From contig NZ_FZNQ01000006.1 in the NCBI RefSeq assembly GCF_900188065.1, positions 1 to 64,000 on the forward strand: DNA of 64,000 bases, in the 5' to 3' direction. Under the pieces are notes generated by a model. It searched no databases, was not told where the DNA came from, and saw only the letters and a list, made by a program, of their open reading frames with translations. This DNA comes from Halorubrum vacuolatum (GTDB taxonomy: Archaea > Halobacteriota > Halobacteria > Halobacteriales > Haloferacaceae). This document shows, one piece after another, positions 18,931 to 28,369 of this stretch (positions are counted from its first letter, which is position 1; the number at the start of each line of letters is the position of its first letter). Made by a program: the position numbers and the translations under genes.

Positions 18931-20109
18931 TCAGAGGACGAGGGACACACCCGAGTACACGCCGAACCCGAGCAGCAGGGATCCGACGAGCGAGCCGGTC
19001 CACGCGAGCACGGTGAAGATCATTTTTCGGCGGCTCACCCCGGCGTCGCCGGCGGCATAGCCCGCGCCGACGATGGCCGAGACGATGATCTCGTTGAACG
19101 AGACGGGGATCCCGAACGCGACCGCGGCTTGCGCGATGGCGAACGAGGGGATGAGCGCGGCGATGGAGCGCCGGGGGCCCATCGAAGCGTAGTCCTGTGC
19201 GATCGCCTTTATCATCCGTGGCGCGCCGGTCCACGACCCGAGCAGCAGCCCGAACCCGCCGCCGACGAGCAGCGCCCACAGCGGCACCCCGGCCCCGCCG
19301 AAGACGGGCACGAGCGGCCCGATCGCCAACCCGACCTGCGAGCCGCCGGCCGAGAACGCGACAAGCGCGCCCATCGCGAGCAGGAACCGTCGCTGGGCAC
19401 CCACCCGGTCCCGGCCGAGGTCGGCGTAGACCGCGACGGCGACGAGGGTGGCGATGGCGAGGGTGACCGCGCCGATGCCGCTGAAGCCATCCGTTCCGAG
19501 GCCGGGCGCGAGGGTGCCGGCGATCGAGCCCTGTTCGCCGTCGGGGCCGAGGAGGGCGAAGCCTACGTTCGCGAGGATGACTCCGACGAGCCCGGCAAGT
19601 CCGGCCGTCAACAGCCGTTCGGGGAACCGTTCGCCCATCAGCGCCCGCGCGACCGCGTAGGCGACGCCGCCGCCGACGAACGGGGTGAGGATCCACAGCG
19701 TGAGGATCTCGGCGTACTTCGCCCACGCCGGGTCGCCACCCATCGCGAGGCCGACGCCGACGACCGCGCCCGTGACGGCAAAGGCGGTCGCGATCGGGTA
19801 GCCGGTGAAGACGCCGATGGCGACGAGGCCCGCGGCGGTGACGAGCGCGACGATGGCGGCACCGGCGGTGAGCGTCACCCCGCCGATCAGCTCGGTGCCG
19901 ACCGCTTCGGTGACGTTCGCACCCTGAAGCACGGCCCCGAGAAAGCCGAAGATCCCGACGATCAAGCCGGCACGTAGCACGGATATCGCGTTCGCGCCGA
20001 CCGCGGGGGCGAACGGCGTCGATCCCGAGGATCCCGCGCCGATGGACCACGCCATGAAGAGGCTGGCCAAGCCAGCAACGAGGAAGGTGAGGACCGTGAC
20101 GAGCGCCAT
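18931..20109 (-). CDS. PiT-family inorganic phosphate transporter
   Basis: The 392-residue protein has about ten membrane helices and the internal duplication typical of PiT carriers. The conserved GANAISVLRAG near residue 38 corresponds to the GANDVANA signature, and a second copy of the pattern occurs around PVSFNEIIVSAIVGAGYAAG near 330. PiT carriers import phosphate with a cation, Na+ probably in a halophile (inference). The start lies 2 bases after the stop of a 41-residue membrane peptide, so the two are translated together. Confidence 0.88.
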   Translation of the reverse strand: MALVTVLTFLVAGLASLFMAWSIGAGSSGSTPFAPAVGANAISVLRAGLIVGIFGFLGAVLQGANVTEAVGTELIGGVTLTAGAAIVALVTAAGLVAIGVFTGYPIATAFAVTGAVVGVGLAMGGDPAWAKYAEILTLWILTPFVGGGVAYAVARALMGERFPERLLTAGLAGLVGVILANVGFALLGPDGEQGSIAGTLAPGLGTDGFSGIGAVTLAIATLVAVAVYADLGRDRVGAQRRFLLAMGALVAFSAGGSQVGLAIGPLVPVFGGAGVPLWALLVGGGFGLLLGSWTGAPRMIKAIAQDYASMGPRRSIAALIPSFAIAQAAVAFGIPVSFNEIIVSAIVGAGYAAGDAGVSRRKMIFTVLAWTGSLVGSLLLGFGVYSGVSLVL

Positions 20110-20111
20110 CG

Positions 20112-20237
20112 TTATCGCTGTCCTTCCTCGTACCCCTCACGGAGCCCGATGAGGGTACGCCGAACCAGCAGATAGCCGAAGAAAAAGAGCCCCAACAGTG
20201 CCAGCAGAAGTAGGACGAAGAGCGGATCGACCGGCAT
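20112..20237 (-). CDS. Small single-helix membrane protein coupled to the phosphate carrier
   Basis: A 41-residue reading frame (MPVDPLFVLLLLALLGLF at the start, EEGQR at the end) encodes one membrane helix and a charged tail. It is separated from the PiT gene by 2 bases. A TATA-like GCATAAC (about 20264-20271) lies about 30 bases before its ATG, so it should be the first gene of the phosphate-carrier operon. I infer a small accessory subunit or assembly factor; no function is established. Confidence 0.7.
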   Translation of the reverse strand: MPVDPLFVLLLLALLGLFFFGYLLVRRTLIGLREGYEEGQR

Positions 20238-20335
20238 GATACCTGCGTTTCCGCCGGGACGATGTTATGCGTTTCGGAGCGAGGGGGCCGGTTCGACGGT
20301 TCATCACAGGCGTGCGGCCGGATCGCCGACGCGGC

Positions 20336-20617
20336 CTATGCGGCCGCTCCGACCGCGTCACGTAGCGCGCCGGTCCGGTCGGTGATATCGGCGGCGGCCG
20401 CCTCAAGCGCGTCCAGCGGATCGATGTCCGCCGATTTGATCGTCAATACCGGCTCGGTCTGGCCCCCGGACTGTTCGGGATTCATGTCGTAGGTCGCGGC
20501 GGCGACGCCCTCGCTCTCCAACAGCGCGCCCTTCAACACGTTCATAAACGTGTGATCCTCGCCCGCGATCTCGATGCGGAGTTCCGTGTCGGTCTTCTCG
20601 ATGACCCGCAGTTCCAT
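20336..20617 (-). CDS. rpoL: DNA-directed RNA polymerase subunit L
   Basis: The 93-residue protein is the archaeal counterpart of eukaryotic Rpb11, which pairs with subunit D to nucleate RNA polymerase. Its order of motifs fits: [34 protein letters not shown], then [12 protein letters not shown] and a long C-terminal helix. The start at 20617 is the conserved MELRVIEK; a weak TATA (GCTTGAAAC on the minus strand, 20640-20648) sits 27 bases upstream. It lies alone between the phosphate operon and a plus-strand membrane protein. Confidence 0.93.
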   Translation of the reverse strand: MELRVIEKTDTELRIEIAGEDHTFMNVLKGALLESEGVAAATYDMNPEQSGGQTEPVLTIKSADIDPLDALEAAAADITDRTGALRDAVGAAA

Positions 20618-20696
20618 ACCCGCGGTTCGCCCGAACGGCGTTTCAAGCTTTCGTCTCCCGGATCTCGGGCACACACGCCGCGTGCGTCAGTCCCCG

Positions 20697-20764
20697 TCTG
20701 GACGTCTCCGTGACGGTCCGCCTGGACGTCTCCGTGACGGTCCGCCTGGACGTCTCCGTGACGG
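20697..20764 (+). repeat. 24-bp tandem repeat upstream of a membrane-protein gene
   Basis: The unit CTGGACGTCTCCGTGACGGTC plus a few bases occurs nearly three times in a row between rpoL and the gene starting at 20839. No other feature is seen in the remaining bases of that gap apart from a short duplicated GACGGGGCCGAG(G/A)CAC. Confidence 0.8.
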
Positions 20765-20838
20765 GGCCGAGACACGACGTTCTTGCGACGGGGCCGAGGC
20801 ACAAAGTTCACGTCAACGCGCGAGTGACGAACGGACGA

Positions 20839-21624
20839 ATGGAACGACGAGGCCAGATCGGGTTGCTGGATGCGCTCCTCCTGGATGTCGTCCGGCTCCA
20901 CGAGACGTGGATGGAGGTCGTCTTTCCCCGCCAACTCGATCCGAGCACGGTGCTGGGGAAGTGGAAGCCGGAGACGACGCCCCAGAAGCTGGGATATTAC
21001 CTCTGGGCGGCGCTCGGCGCGCCGCTCGTGGCGATCGGTTACCCGCTCCTGCTCCTCGGCTTTGCGACGCGGTTTTATGCGACCAGACTCGACTCGGCGC
21101 TGACACGGATCGGCGTCGTCGGCGCGGTGATCGTCGCGGCGATCGTCTGGGGGACGCTGACGCTCATCACCCACCTCCAACTGCAGCCCGACGACGTGAT
21201 CGCCGTCGGCGCCGCGAGCATCGTCGCCACCGTCTCCACGGCGCTCGCGGCCACGTTCTCGAAGGTCGGCGGCCGGTTCGTCAGCGTGCTGCTCGCGTAT
21301 CCGTTCGCGATGACGGCGTTCTTCCTTCCGCCCGTCGTCGCGGCGCTCGTCACGCCGACGCTCGAACAGATCATTCTCCCGCCGAGTTACGACCTCGCGG
21401 TCTGGATCCTCGACACCTTCCTCTTCGTCGGCGGCCTGAACGACTTCCTCCGTGCCAGCTTCGATCTGGAGACGTTCGGCGAACAGTGGGGGCTTCCCGG
21501 GCTCGGCTACGTGTTGATGTGGGTGGGGATCTCCGTCCCGCTCGGTTGGTTCCTCGGCGTCCTCGTCGCGCTCGCGAACCTCGTGCGGCCGCGTCCGGAG
21601 GCATCGTCGGCGTCGTCGGCGTAG
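20839..21624 (+). CDS. Polytopic membrane protein of unknown function
   Basis: The 261-residue protein begins MERRGQIGLLDAL and has about six membrane helices from residue 50 to the end. A conserved-looking cytoplasmic N-terminus (LHETWMEVVFPRQLDPSTVLGKW) precedes the first helix. The start at 20839 is preferred over an open frame reaching 20710, because the upstream part is the 24-bp tandem repeat and reads as repetitive peptide. I recognise no family. It lies between rpoL and an SDR gene; that context does not define a role. Confidence 0.65.
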   Translation: MERRGQIGLLDALLLDVVRLHETWMEVVFPRQLDPSTVLGKWKPETTPQKLGYYLWAALGAPLVAIGYPLLLLGFATRFYATRLDSALTRIGVVGAVIVAAIVWGTLTLITHLQLQPDDVIAVGAASIVATVSTALAATFSKVGGRFVSVLLAYPFAMTAFFLPPVVAALVTPTLEQIILPPSYDLAVWILDTFLFVGGLNDFLRASFDLETFGEQWGLPGLGYVLMWVGISVPLGWFLGVLVALANLVRPRPEASSASSA

Positions 21625-21704
21625 TCGGACATCGTCGGCGTCGTCGGACATTGTCGGCGTCGTCGGGCGGCGGAGCGCCGAGCCCCCGGCCGTCGGTCGG
21701 GAGA

Positions 21705-21711
21705 GTTATGT
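21705..21711 (+). promoter_or_regulatory. TATA box of the SDR gene
   Basis: GTTATGT is centred 27 bases before the GTG at 21735. The spacing argues that this GTG, not the ATG inside the box at 21708, starts the SDR protein. Confidence 0.5.
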
Positions 21712-21734
21712 CGCCGGCACACACAGGGTGCTCC

Positions 21735-22574
21735 GTGCAGAAGACGGTACTCATCACCGGCTGTTCATCGGGTATCGGGCGCGCGACGGCGACGCTGTTC
21801 AACGACGCGGGCTGGACGGTGTACGCCACGGCGCGCAACCCGGCCGACATCGAGACGCTCGGGGAGGCCGGCTGTGAGCTCGCGACGCTCGACGTCACCG
21901 ATCCCGACGACATCGATCGGGTCGTCGACCGGATCCTCGATGCGGAGGGGGCGATCGACGCCCTGGTGAACAACGCCGGATATGGCCAGTTCGGCCCGGT
22001 CGAGGACGTGACGACGGCGGCGGTCCACGACCAGTTCGACGTCAACGTCTACGGGCCGCATCGACTGATCCGCGCCGTCCTCCCGGCGATGCGTCGGGAG
22101 CGCGACGGCACGATCATCAACGTCTCCTCGACGGCCGGCCGGGTGACCTTCCCGGGCGGGGGGATCTACTCGGGCTCGAAGTTCGCGCTGGAGGCGATGT
22201 CGGACGCCCTCCGCAACGAGGTGCGCGAGTTCGGCATCGACGTCGTCGTGGTCCAGCCCGGGCCGGTGTCGACGAAGTTCGCCAGCCGGGTCGCCAGCGA
22301 GGTCGACCGCGAGAACGACGGGCGGATCGAACCCTCCGGGGCGTACGACTACCTCTATGACCTCTTCGAGGACACCCAGCTCGTCGGTGGCGACGGACCG
22401 GGGTCGGTGTCGCCCGAGCGCGTCGCCGAGGACATCCTCAACGTCGCCAGCGCGACCAAGCCGCCGGCCCGCGTCCAGCCCGGCACGCTCGCACGGGCGA
22501 CCGTGCTCGCCCGGCACCTGCCGGATACGCTTCGCGACGGGCTCTACGACGCGCTCGGCAAGTTCGTTCGGTGA
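21735..22574 (+). CDS. Short-chain dehydrogenase/reductase
   Basis: The 279-residue oxidoreductase has every classical SDR mark: the cofactor loop TGCSSGIG near residue 10, NNAG near 80, catalytic serine in INVSSTAG and the YSGSK pair Tyr145/Lys149. The C-terminal extension (about residues 190-279) shapes the substrate pocket. Substrate and cofactor preference cannot be told; ARNPADIE after strand 2 suggests NADP binding. A GTG start at 21735 is chosen from the TATA position; an ATG at 21708 would add nine residues. The short repeats GTCGGCGTCGTCGG lie just upstream at 21607-21670. Confidence 0.88.
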   Translation: MQKTVLITGCSSGIGRATATLFNDAGWTVYATARNPADIETLGEAGCELATLDVTDPDDIDRVVDRILDAEGAIDALVNNAGYGQFGPVEDVTTAAVHDQFDVNVYGPHRLIRAVLPAMRRERDGTIINVSSTAGRVTFPGGGIYSGSKFALEAMSDALRNEVREFGIDVVVVQPGPVSTKFASRVASEVDRENDGRIEPSGAYDYLYDLFEDTQLVGGDGPGSVSPERVAEDILNVASATKPPARVQPGTLARATVLARHLPDTLRDGLYDALGKFVR

Positions 22575-22600
22575 CGCCCCGCAGAATCGAGCCGCGCTTT

Positions 22601-23902
22601 TCAGTCGTCGGCCCGCGGCTCGGCGGTCGCCTCGGCCGCACAGCGGTTCGGGCCTAATTCGAGTTCGATCGCGCTGATCGGGTCGGGCGGCTGTTCGACG
22701 CCCCGGTTGGCGGCGATCACCGCCGTGTAGTTCGGCGGCTTCTCGGGCAGCGTGTCCGTGATCCGCTCGACGAAGGCCTCGCGGTCGAGCCCGAGCACGT
22801 CGAGGTCGGTTCGGGCCGCGCCGACCGTCGTCGTCACGGGCTCGCCGGGGACGGCGCTTCCCGTCGTCCCGTCGTTCGAGACGGGGAAGTGGCCGGGACA
22901 GACCACGATGTCGTCGGGCTCCGCCAACAGGGTCGCATGTAGCGAGTCATAGAGGTCGTGTGCGCCGCCCACCGCGCCGGTTCGTTCTGCGTTGTCGTCA
23001 CTTTCCGCGTCGGCATCGTCCTCGTCGCCCCCACCGGCCGCAAACTGCAGCTCCGTCCTCCCGATCCCGTCCGCAAAGAGCGTGTCGCCGGTGAGCACCG
23101 CCGAACGACCGATAAGGTAACTCGCCATGTCCTCGGTGTGGCCTGGAGTGGCGATCGCCTTGAGATCCACCCCACCCACGTCGAGCGTCGTGTTCCGCTC
23201 GATCGGTTCGAACTCGTAGGCGACGTCCCGGCCGGCGGCGGCCGCGGGCAGGTAGTAGGGCACGTCGAGGTCGTCCGCGAGCGCCCGGCCGCCGGAGAGG
23301 TGATCCGCGTGGACGTGCGTGTCGAGAACCCCGACGATGCGTGCATCGTACGCCTCGGCGGCCCCGATCCACTCCGTGCCGTGTCTGGAGACGTCGACGG
23401 CGACGGCGACGCGGTCACCCCCTTCAGACTCCTCGGTATGCGGGGTGTCGCCGGAGTCGCCCGCGGTTCCGCCGACGATCAGATAGCCGAGACAGCCCTT
23501 CGCGCGGCGCTGGATCTGGACGATGTCGAGCGGCTCGTCGCCCGCCTCGGGGAGCGGCACCGGGACGTGATCGTAGACCGCCGACCAGGCGCGCATGCCC
23601 TCTTCGACGACATGAACGTCCCGATACCCCGCCGATTCGAGCTCATCGGCGAACGCCGTCGACGCCTTCCCCTTCGCACAGAGCGTCACGACGTCGTCGT
23701 CGCTCGTGACGCCGGTTTGTGCCTCGAAGTCGTCGAGATCGAACTCGTGAAACGGTTTATAAAAGTAGTTCACCGAGTCGGCGATTCGCCAGCCCTCGAA
23801 GCTCTCCTCGGGCCGCGTATCGACGACGACGAACGATCGGTCGCCGCGTCGACGTTCATCGAGCATGTCCCGCAGGGTCTCCGCGTCGATCTCCGTGCTC
23901 AT
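22601..23902 (-). CDS. Rhodanese/metallo-beta-lactamase fusion (persulfide dioxygenase-like)
   Basis: The 433-residue protein joins an N-terminal rhodanese domain (about 1-125; catalytic Cys in VTLCAKGKAS) to a metallo-beta-lactamase domain. The metal ligands are seen as THVHADHLSGG, then TPGHTEDM, GDTLF and CPGHFP. The combination is typical of glyoxalase-II-like persulfide dioxygenases and sulfurtransferases of sulfide detoxification. An acidic low-complexity loop (GGGDEDDADAESDDNAE, about 300-320) interrupts the second domain between GDTLFADGIGRTEL and the final ligands. A role in sulfane-sulfur handling is inferred from family. The stop lies 26 bases from that of the converging SDR gene. 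Confidence 0.85.
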   Translation of the reverse strand: MSTEIDAETLRDMLDERRRGDRSFVVVDTRPEESFEGWRIADSVNYFYKPFHEFDLDDFEAQTGVTSDDDVVTLCAKGKASTAFADELESAGYRDVHVVEEGMRAWSAVYDHVPVPLPEAGDEPLDIVQIQRRAKGCLGYLIVGGTAGDSGDTPHTEESEGGDRVAVAVDVSRHGTEWIGAAEAYDARIVGVLDTHVHADHLSGGRALADDLDVPYYLPAAAAGRDVAYEFEPIERNTTLDVGGVDLKAIATPGHTEDMASYLIGRSAVLTGDTLFADGIGRTELQFAAGGGDEDDADAESDDNAERTGAVGGAHDLYDSLHATLLAEPDDIVVCPGHFPVSNDGTTGSAVPGEPVTTTVGAARTDLDVLGLDREAFVERITDTLPEKPPNYTAVIAANRGVEQPPDPISAIELELGPNRCAAEATAEPRADD

Positions 23903-23996
23903 AGGTTGGTAATCGATCGCTCGCTACAAAGCGTTCCCGGCGAGCGTTCGAATCGACGACCCCGAGGACGTGTTCGGGGATCGGCTCCTGAGCGGT

Positions 23997-25427
23997 TCAC
24001 TCGTCAGCGGTGTCGATCCGTCCGCCGTCCACCGTCTCCGGGAACATCTTTCCTGGATTCAGCGTGTCCGTCGGATCGAGTGCCCGCTTTACCATCCGCA
24101 TCGTCTCGACGGCGTCCTCGCCATGCTCGCGCGTGAGGTACGCTTGCTTTCCCAGTCCGATCCCGTGTTCGCCCGTCGCCGTTCCGCCGAGTTCGATCGC
24201 CCGCTCGACGACCCGTCGGTAGAGACGCTCGCCCCGCTCACGTTGTGCCGGGTCGTCGCGGTCGACCATCACGGTGTAATGGAGGTTGCCGTCGCCCGCG
24301 TGGCCGAAACACGGCATGAACAGCCCCGACTCCCGGCTCAGGCGGTCGACCTCGCTGACGAGGTCGGGATACGACCCGATCGGCACCGTGACGTCGCCGG
24401 GATGGATGGGATCGAGGTCGGGATCGTACGCCCTTTCGGCCCGACCTAACTCCGATCGGATCCGCCAGAGATCCGCCAGCGTGGCCGCGTCGTCCGCGAC
24501 CTCGATGCGCGTGCAGTCGCCCGATTCGAAGGCGTCCCGACAGCGCTCCACGGTCGCACCGACCGTCTCCGTCTCGCCGTGACACTCGAAAAAGACCATC
24601 GGCGCGTCCGGAAGCTCGGTGCCGAGGTAGTCGTTTACCATGCGGACGCTCCGCGCATCGAGGAGTTCGATCGCGGCGACATCGATCCCTTCGTGCAGGA
24701 CCTCGGCGATCGCCTCGACGGCACCGGACAACGAGCCGAAGACGGCGCGACCGCCCCGAACCGCCGCCGGCCGCTTCGCGAGCCGCAGGGTGACCTCGGT
24801 TATCACCGCCAGCGTCCCCTCGCTGCCGACGAGCAGGTCAGTGAGGTTGTAGCCGCTCGATGTCTTTCGCGCCCGCGATCCGGTTTCGATCACGGTTCCG
24901 TCGGCGCGCACGGCGGTCAGCGCGAGCACCCAGTCGCTCACCTCGCCGTACTTCACGGTGTAGATCCCGCTCGCGTCGGTCGCGACCATCCCGCCGATCG
25001 TGGCCTCATCGCCCGACTGTGGAAGCGGCGGGAGAAAGAGCCCCTCGTCGGCGACGACCTCGTCGACCGCGCCGCCGGTGATCCCGGGCCCGACCGTGAT
25101 CTGTCGATCCGCCGGGTACACCGCGCGGATCTCGTCCATCGCCGACATATCGAGCGTGATGCCGCCGTGAACGGGGACCGCGTGTCCCTCCAGTCCCGTC
25201 CCGGCGGCGTACGGCGTGACCGGAACGCCGTGTGCGGTCGCCGTCGAGAGCACCGCCGAGACCTCGGCCGTCGAGTGGGGGGTGACGACCACGTCCGGCG
25301 GGGACGGCTCCGTCCGGTCCGTACCGAAGTCCGTCCCGTACCGGGCGCGATCGGTCTCGGCGAACGAGATCCGGGCGTCGTCGAGATCGAGGTCGTCGAG
25401 GAACGAGAGGTCGGATCGATCCGCCAT
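23997..25427 (-). CDS. FAD-linked D-lactate/glycolate dehydrogenase-like oxidoreductase
   Basis: The 476-residue protein has the PCMH-type FAD domain: VVTPHSTAEVSAVL, then PYAAGTGLEGHAVP where FAD pyrophosphate binds, TVGPGITGG, and IGGMVATDASG. The C-terminal substrate domain carries CFGHAGDGNLHY and GEHGIGLGK, typical of GlcD/Dld. Such enzymes oxidise D-lactate, glycolate or other 2-hydroxyacids and pass electrons to the membrane. The order and length are normal. The exact substrate cannot be assigned. It is a single gene, with 94 bases between its stop and the next start. Confidence 0.88.
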   Translation of the reverse strand: MADRSDLSFLDDLDLDDARISFAETDRARYGTDFGTDRTEPSPPDVVVTPHSTAEVSAVLSTATAHGVPVTPYAAGTGLEGHAVPVHGGITLDMSAMDEIRAVYPADRQITVGPGITGGAVDEVVADEGLFLPPLPQSGDEATIGGMVATDASGIYTVKYGEVSDWVLALTAVRADGTVIETGSRARKTSSGYNLTDLLVGSEGTLAVITEVTLRLAKRPAAVRGGRAVFGSLSGAVEAIAEVLHEGIDVAAIELLDARSVRMVNDYLGTELPDAPMVFFECHGETETVGATVERCRDAFESGDCTRIEVADDAATLADLWRIRSELGRAERAYDPDLDPIHPGDVTVPIGSYPDLVSEVDRLSRESGLFMPCFGHAGDGNLHYTVMVDRDDPAQRERGERLYRRVVERAIELGGTATGEHGIGLGKQAYLTREHGEDAVETMRMVKRALDPTDTLNPGKMFPETVDGGRIDTADE

Positions 25428-25473
25428 GATCCGGGATACACCTGAAGCCCAATGAACGTTCGCTCCGTCGGCC

Positions 25474-25539
25474 GGTGCTCGGTTCGGGTCAGGAGTTGGT
25501 GCTCGGTTCGAACCGACCCACGGATTGGTGCTCGGTTCG
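25474..25539 (+). repeat. Three spaced copies of a 13-bp repeat
   Basis: GGTGCTCGGTTCG occurs at 25474, 25498 and 25527 in the gap between the divergent lactate-dehydrogenase-like start and the end of the GH13 gene. The spacings are 24 and 29 bases. Part of the upstream region of the flavoprotein gene. Confidence 0.6.
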
Positions 25540-25553
25540 TGGCGACCTGCCGG

Positions 25554-27365
25554 CTACTGCCCACGAGGCCGCAACCAAACGGCCCCGGTGGTTCCAGGGA
25601 GCTGGATCTCCCCGTCCGCGACGACGACCTCACGATCGTTCGGTTCGTGCTGCTCCGTCGTGAACAGCGGGTTGGCTGTCGCCTCGTCGGCTGTGGTCCT
25701 CTCCCCCTCGATCGGAAGCCGCACCGCCTCCTCACCACGGTTGATCGCTACGACCGCCTCGGGGTCGCCGTCGGGCGCGAGTCGACGGTACACGAGGACG
25801 TCGCCGCCGGAGCGCTCACGGTCGAATCGGATCTCGCCACATCGCAGCGCCGGGTGGTCGATCCGCGTCGCGATCAGGTCCCGGACGAACGCGTGGAGCG
25901 CGCGGTCCTGCTTATCTCGATCCCACACCATCGGTCGTCTGCAGTCCGGGTCGTCGCCGCCGGTCATTCCCACCTCGTCGCCGTAGTAGAGACAGGGTGC
26001 GCCACGAAACGTCAAAAGTAAGAACAGCGCGAGCCGGACCCGATCACGGTCGCCGTCGAGGCGACGTTTCAACCGCGGGGTGTCGTGGCTGCCGAGCAGC
26101 GTGAACATCGCCGCGTTCGTCCGATCGGCATACCGCATCAGGAACCGGTCGACCCGGTTCATAAAGCCCGTCGAATCGAGCGTCCCGTAGGCGAGGAAGT
26201 CGTACATCGCGTAGCTCAGCGGGTAGTTCATCGCGGCGTCGAACTGGTCGCCGGCGAGCCACGGCCGGGCGTCGTGCCAGACCTCGCCGAGGATGTAGGC
26301 GTCGGGCTTGACCGCCTTCACCTCGCGGCGGAACTCCCGCCAGAAGGCGTGGTCGACCTCATCGGCGACGTCGAGCCGCCAGCCGTCGGCATCGACGGCC
26401 TCGATCCAGTCGGTCGCGACGTCGATCAGGTACTCCCTGACCTCGGGATTGGCCGTGTTCAGTTTAGGCATCGACGGCACGAAGGCGAACGTATCGTAGT
26501 TCGGCGGGTCCGTCTCGACCGGGAACTCGTGAATGTGAAACCAGTCCGCGTACGGCGACGCCGCGCCCCGCTCCAGTACGTCCTGAAACGGCTCGAACGT
26601 CCAGCCTGTGTGGTTGAACACCGCATCGAGGATGACCCGCATCCCGCGGTCGTGTGCGGCCGACACGAGCCGCCGAAGCGTCTCCTCGTCGCCGAAGGCG
26701 GGATCGACGCACGTGTAGTCGGCGGTGTCGTACTTGTGGTTTGAGGGGGCCTCGAAGACGGGCGTGAGATAGAGCGCGGTGACCCCGAGGTCATCGAGAT
26801 ACGCGAGCCGGTCGATGATCCCCTGCAGGTCGCCGCCGAAGACGGTATCGCCCGTCGGACGGCCGCCCCACGGCTCGACGTCGTCGGGGTCGCGATCCGG
26901 ATCGCCGTTCGCGAACCGCTCGGGGAATATCTGATAGAAGACGGCGTTTTCGGCCCACTCAGGCGGGTCGATGATGTCCCCGGGGTGGAGGAACGGATGC
27001 TCGAAGTAGTGGAGCGGTCGTTGCGATCCGGTCGTCGGGAACCCATCGGCGGCACCGGACTCGACGCCCCACTCCGTGACCCAGCAGGCGTCGTCGCCGT
27101 CGGCGACATGGAAGGCGTAACAGAGGCGGCGGTTCGGCGGCTCGACGGCGACCTGCCAGTAGTCGAACCGGGCGTCACGCCGGATCCGAGTCATCGTCGT
27201 TCTTCTCGCAGAGCCGGGCCAGTCGAACTTGTCGCCGTAGAGCACCCGGACCCGATCCACATCTCCGCGTTTCGTGCGGAGGCGAAGCTGGATGGTCGTC
27301 TCGTCGGCGGCGTAGGCGTCCGTGCTCTCCGGTCGATGATCGATCGCGTCGCGGCTGATGGTCAT
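25554..27365 (-). CDS. GH13 alpha-glucosidase (neopullulanase/cyclomaltodextrinase type)
   Basis: The 603-residue hydrolase has an N-terminal beta domain (about 1-125) and the GH13 barrel. The four GH13 signatures are DAVFNHTG (region I), GWRLDVADEV with the nucleophile Asp (II), EVWH with the acid/base Glu (III) and LLGSHDTPR (IV). The N-terminal domain plus MPKLNTANP before region II is typical of the neopullulanase/maltogenic subfamily, which acts on maltodextrins or cyclodextrins inside the cell. No signal peptide is visible, which agrees with cytoplasmic action. It is divergent from the MinD operon; the 236 bases between hold short CATCGACGA-type repeats (about 27508-27535) and presumably both promoters. 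Confidence 0.9.
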   Translation of the reverse strand: MTISRDAIDHRPESTDAYAADETTIQLRLRTKRGDVDRVRVLYGDKFDWPGSARRTTMTRIRRDARFDYWQVAVEPPNRRLCYAFHVADGDDACWVTEWGVESGAADGFPTTGSQRPLHYFEHPFLHPGDIIDPPEWAENAVFYQIFPERFANGDPDRDPDDVEPWGGRPTGDTVFGGDLQGIIDRLAYLDDLGVTALYLTPVFEAPSNHKYDTADYTCVDPAFGDEETLRRLVSAAHDRGMRVILDAVFNHTGWTFEPFQDVLERGAASPYADWFHIHEFPVETDPPNYDTFAFVPSMPKLNTANPEVREYLIDVATDWIEAVDADGWRLDVADEVDHAFWREFRREVKAVKPDAYILGEVWHDARPWLAGDQFDAAMNYPLSYAMYDFLAYGTLDSTGFMNRVDRFLMRYADRTNAAMFTLLGSHDTPRLKRRLDGDRDRVRLALFLLLTFRGAPCLYYGDEVGMTGGDDPDCRRPMVWDRDKQDRALHAFVRDLIATRIDHPALRCGEIRFDRERSGGDVLVYRRLAPDGDPEAVVAINRGEEAVRLPIEGERTTADEATANPLFTTEQHEPNDREVVVADGEIQLPGTTGAVWLRPRGQ

Positions 27366-27601
27366 GGGGATGGCGGTTGGGGCGTGTGGCGCACCGGGGA
27401 TCTGCGGCCCGTGGATGGCGGCTGTGTCCGGATCGCGGCCCGCACCACGGAGCGGTCCCCTTCGTACCCGCGTCGGTCGTTTCGAGCCCCCGGGGGGACT
27501 TTAAGCCACGCATCGACGAGCCATCGACGAATCATCGCTGAAGCATCAATACTCCCGACCGAGACGGGAACGTTTAACACCGTCAACGGCAGAACGCGGG
27601 C

Positions 27602-28369
27602 ATGGTCGAGGCGTTCGCGGTCGCCAGCGGGAAGGGCGGCACGGGCAAGACGACGAGCACCCTTGCGCTCGGGATGGCGCTGTCTGCGGAACACGACGTC
27701 ACGGTAGTCGATGCCGACACCGGCATGGCGAACCTCCTCTTTCACGCCGGGCTCGACGACGCGCCGGTCACCCTCCACGACCTGCTCGTCGAGGGAACGG
27801 CGACGAACGTTTCGGAGGCGACATATGATCGGTTCGGGATGTCCGTCGTTCCCTGTGGAACCTCGCTCGCCGGGTTCGAGGCCGCCGACCCCGGACGACT
27901 CCGCGAGGTAGTCGCCGAGCTGGCCGCCGACACCGACGTGATCCTCTTGGACTCGCCGGCCGCGCTCGGCTCCAAATCGGCCGTCCTCCCGATCGTGCTC
28001 GCGGATCGAACCGTGATCGTCGTCGAGCCGACGATCCCCGCGCTCTCGGACGCGCTCAAGGTGCAGGAGTACGCCCGATCGTACGGAACCGGGACGGCCG
28101 GTGTGTTGTTCAACAAGGTCCGCGGCGAGTTCGACACCATCGCCGAGCGAACCGACCGACACTTCGGCGGCCCGATCCTCGCGGGCGTCCCCGACAGCGA
28201 CGCGGCACGGGCGGCCCGCAGGGCGGGGGAGCCCCTCCTCGCACACGCGCCGGAGAGCGAGGCGGCGGCCGCGTTCAGACGGGCAGCCCGTGGGTTGGAC
28301 GTCCACGATGGCGACGGCGACCGCGTCGCCGATCGGTTCTCCAGCGCCGTCATCCCCGACACGCCATGA
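27602..28369 (+). CDS. MinD/ParA-family P-loop ATPase
   Basis: The 255-residue ATPase has the deviant Walker A GKGGTGKTT with the signature Lys11 as well as Lys16, the switch VVDADTGMANL and VILLDSPAAL. Haloarchaea have several MinD-like proteins; those studied position surface machines such as chemosensory arrays and archaella rather than set the division site. An amphipathic C-terminal membrane helix is not obvious, so membrane binding is uncertain. The stop overlaps the next ATG by 4 bases, and the third gene overlaps in turn, so this is a three-gene operon. Confidence 0.88.
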   Translation: MVEAFAVASGKGGTGKTTSTLALGMALSAEHDVTVVDADTGMANLLFHAGLDDAPVTLHDLLVEGTATNVSEATYDRFGMSVVPCGTSLAGFEAADPGRLREVVAELAADTDVILLDSPAALGSKSAVLPIVLADRTVIVVEPTIPALSDALKVQEYARSYGTGTAGVLFNKVRGEFDTIAERTDRHFGGPILAGVPDSDAARAARRAGEPLLAHAPESEAAAAFRRAARGLDVHDGDGDRVADRFSSAVIPDTP

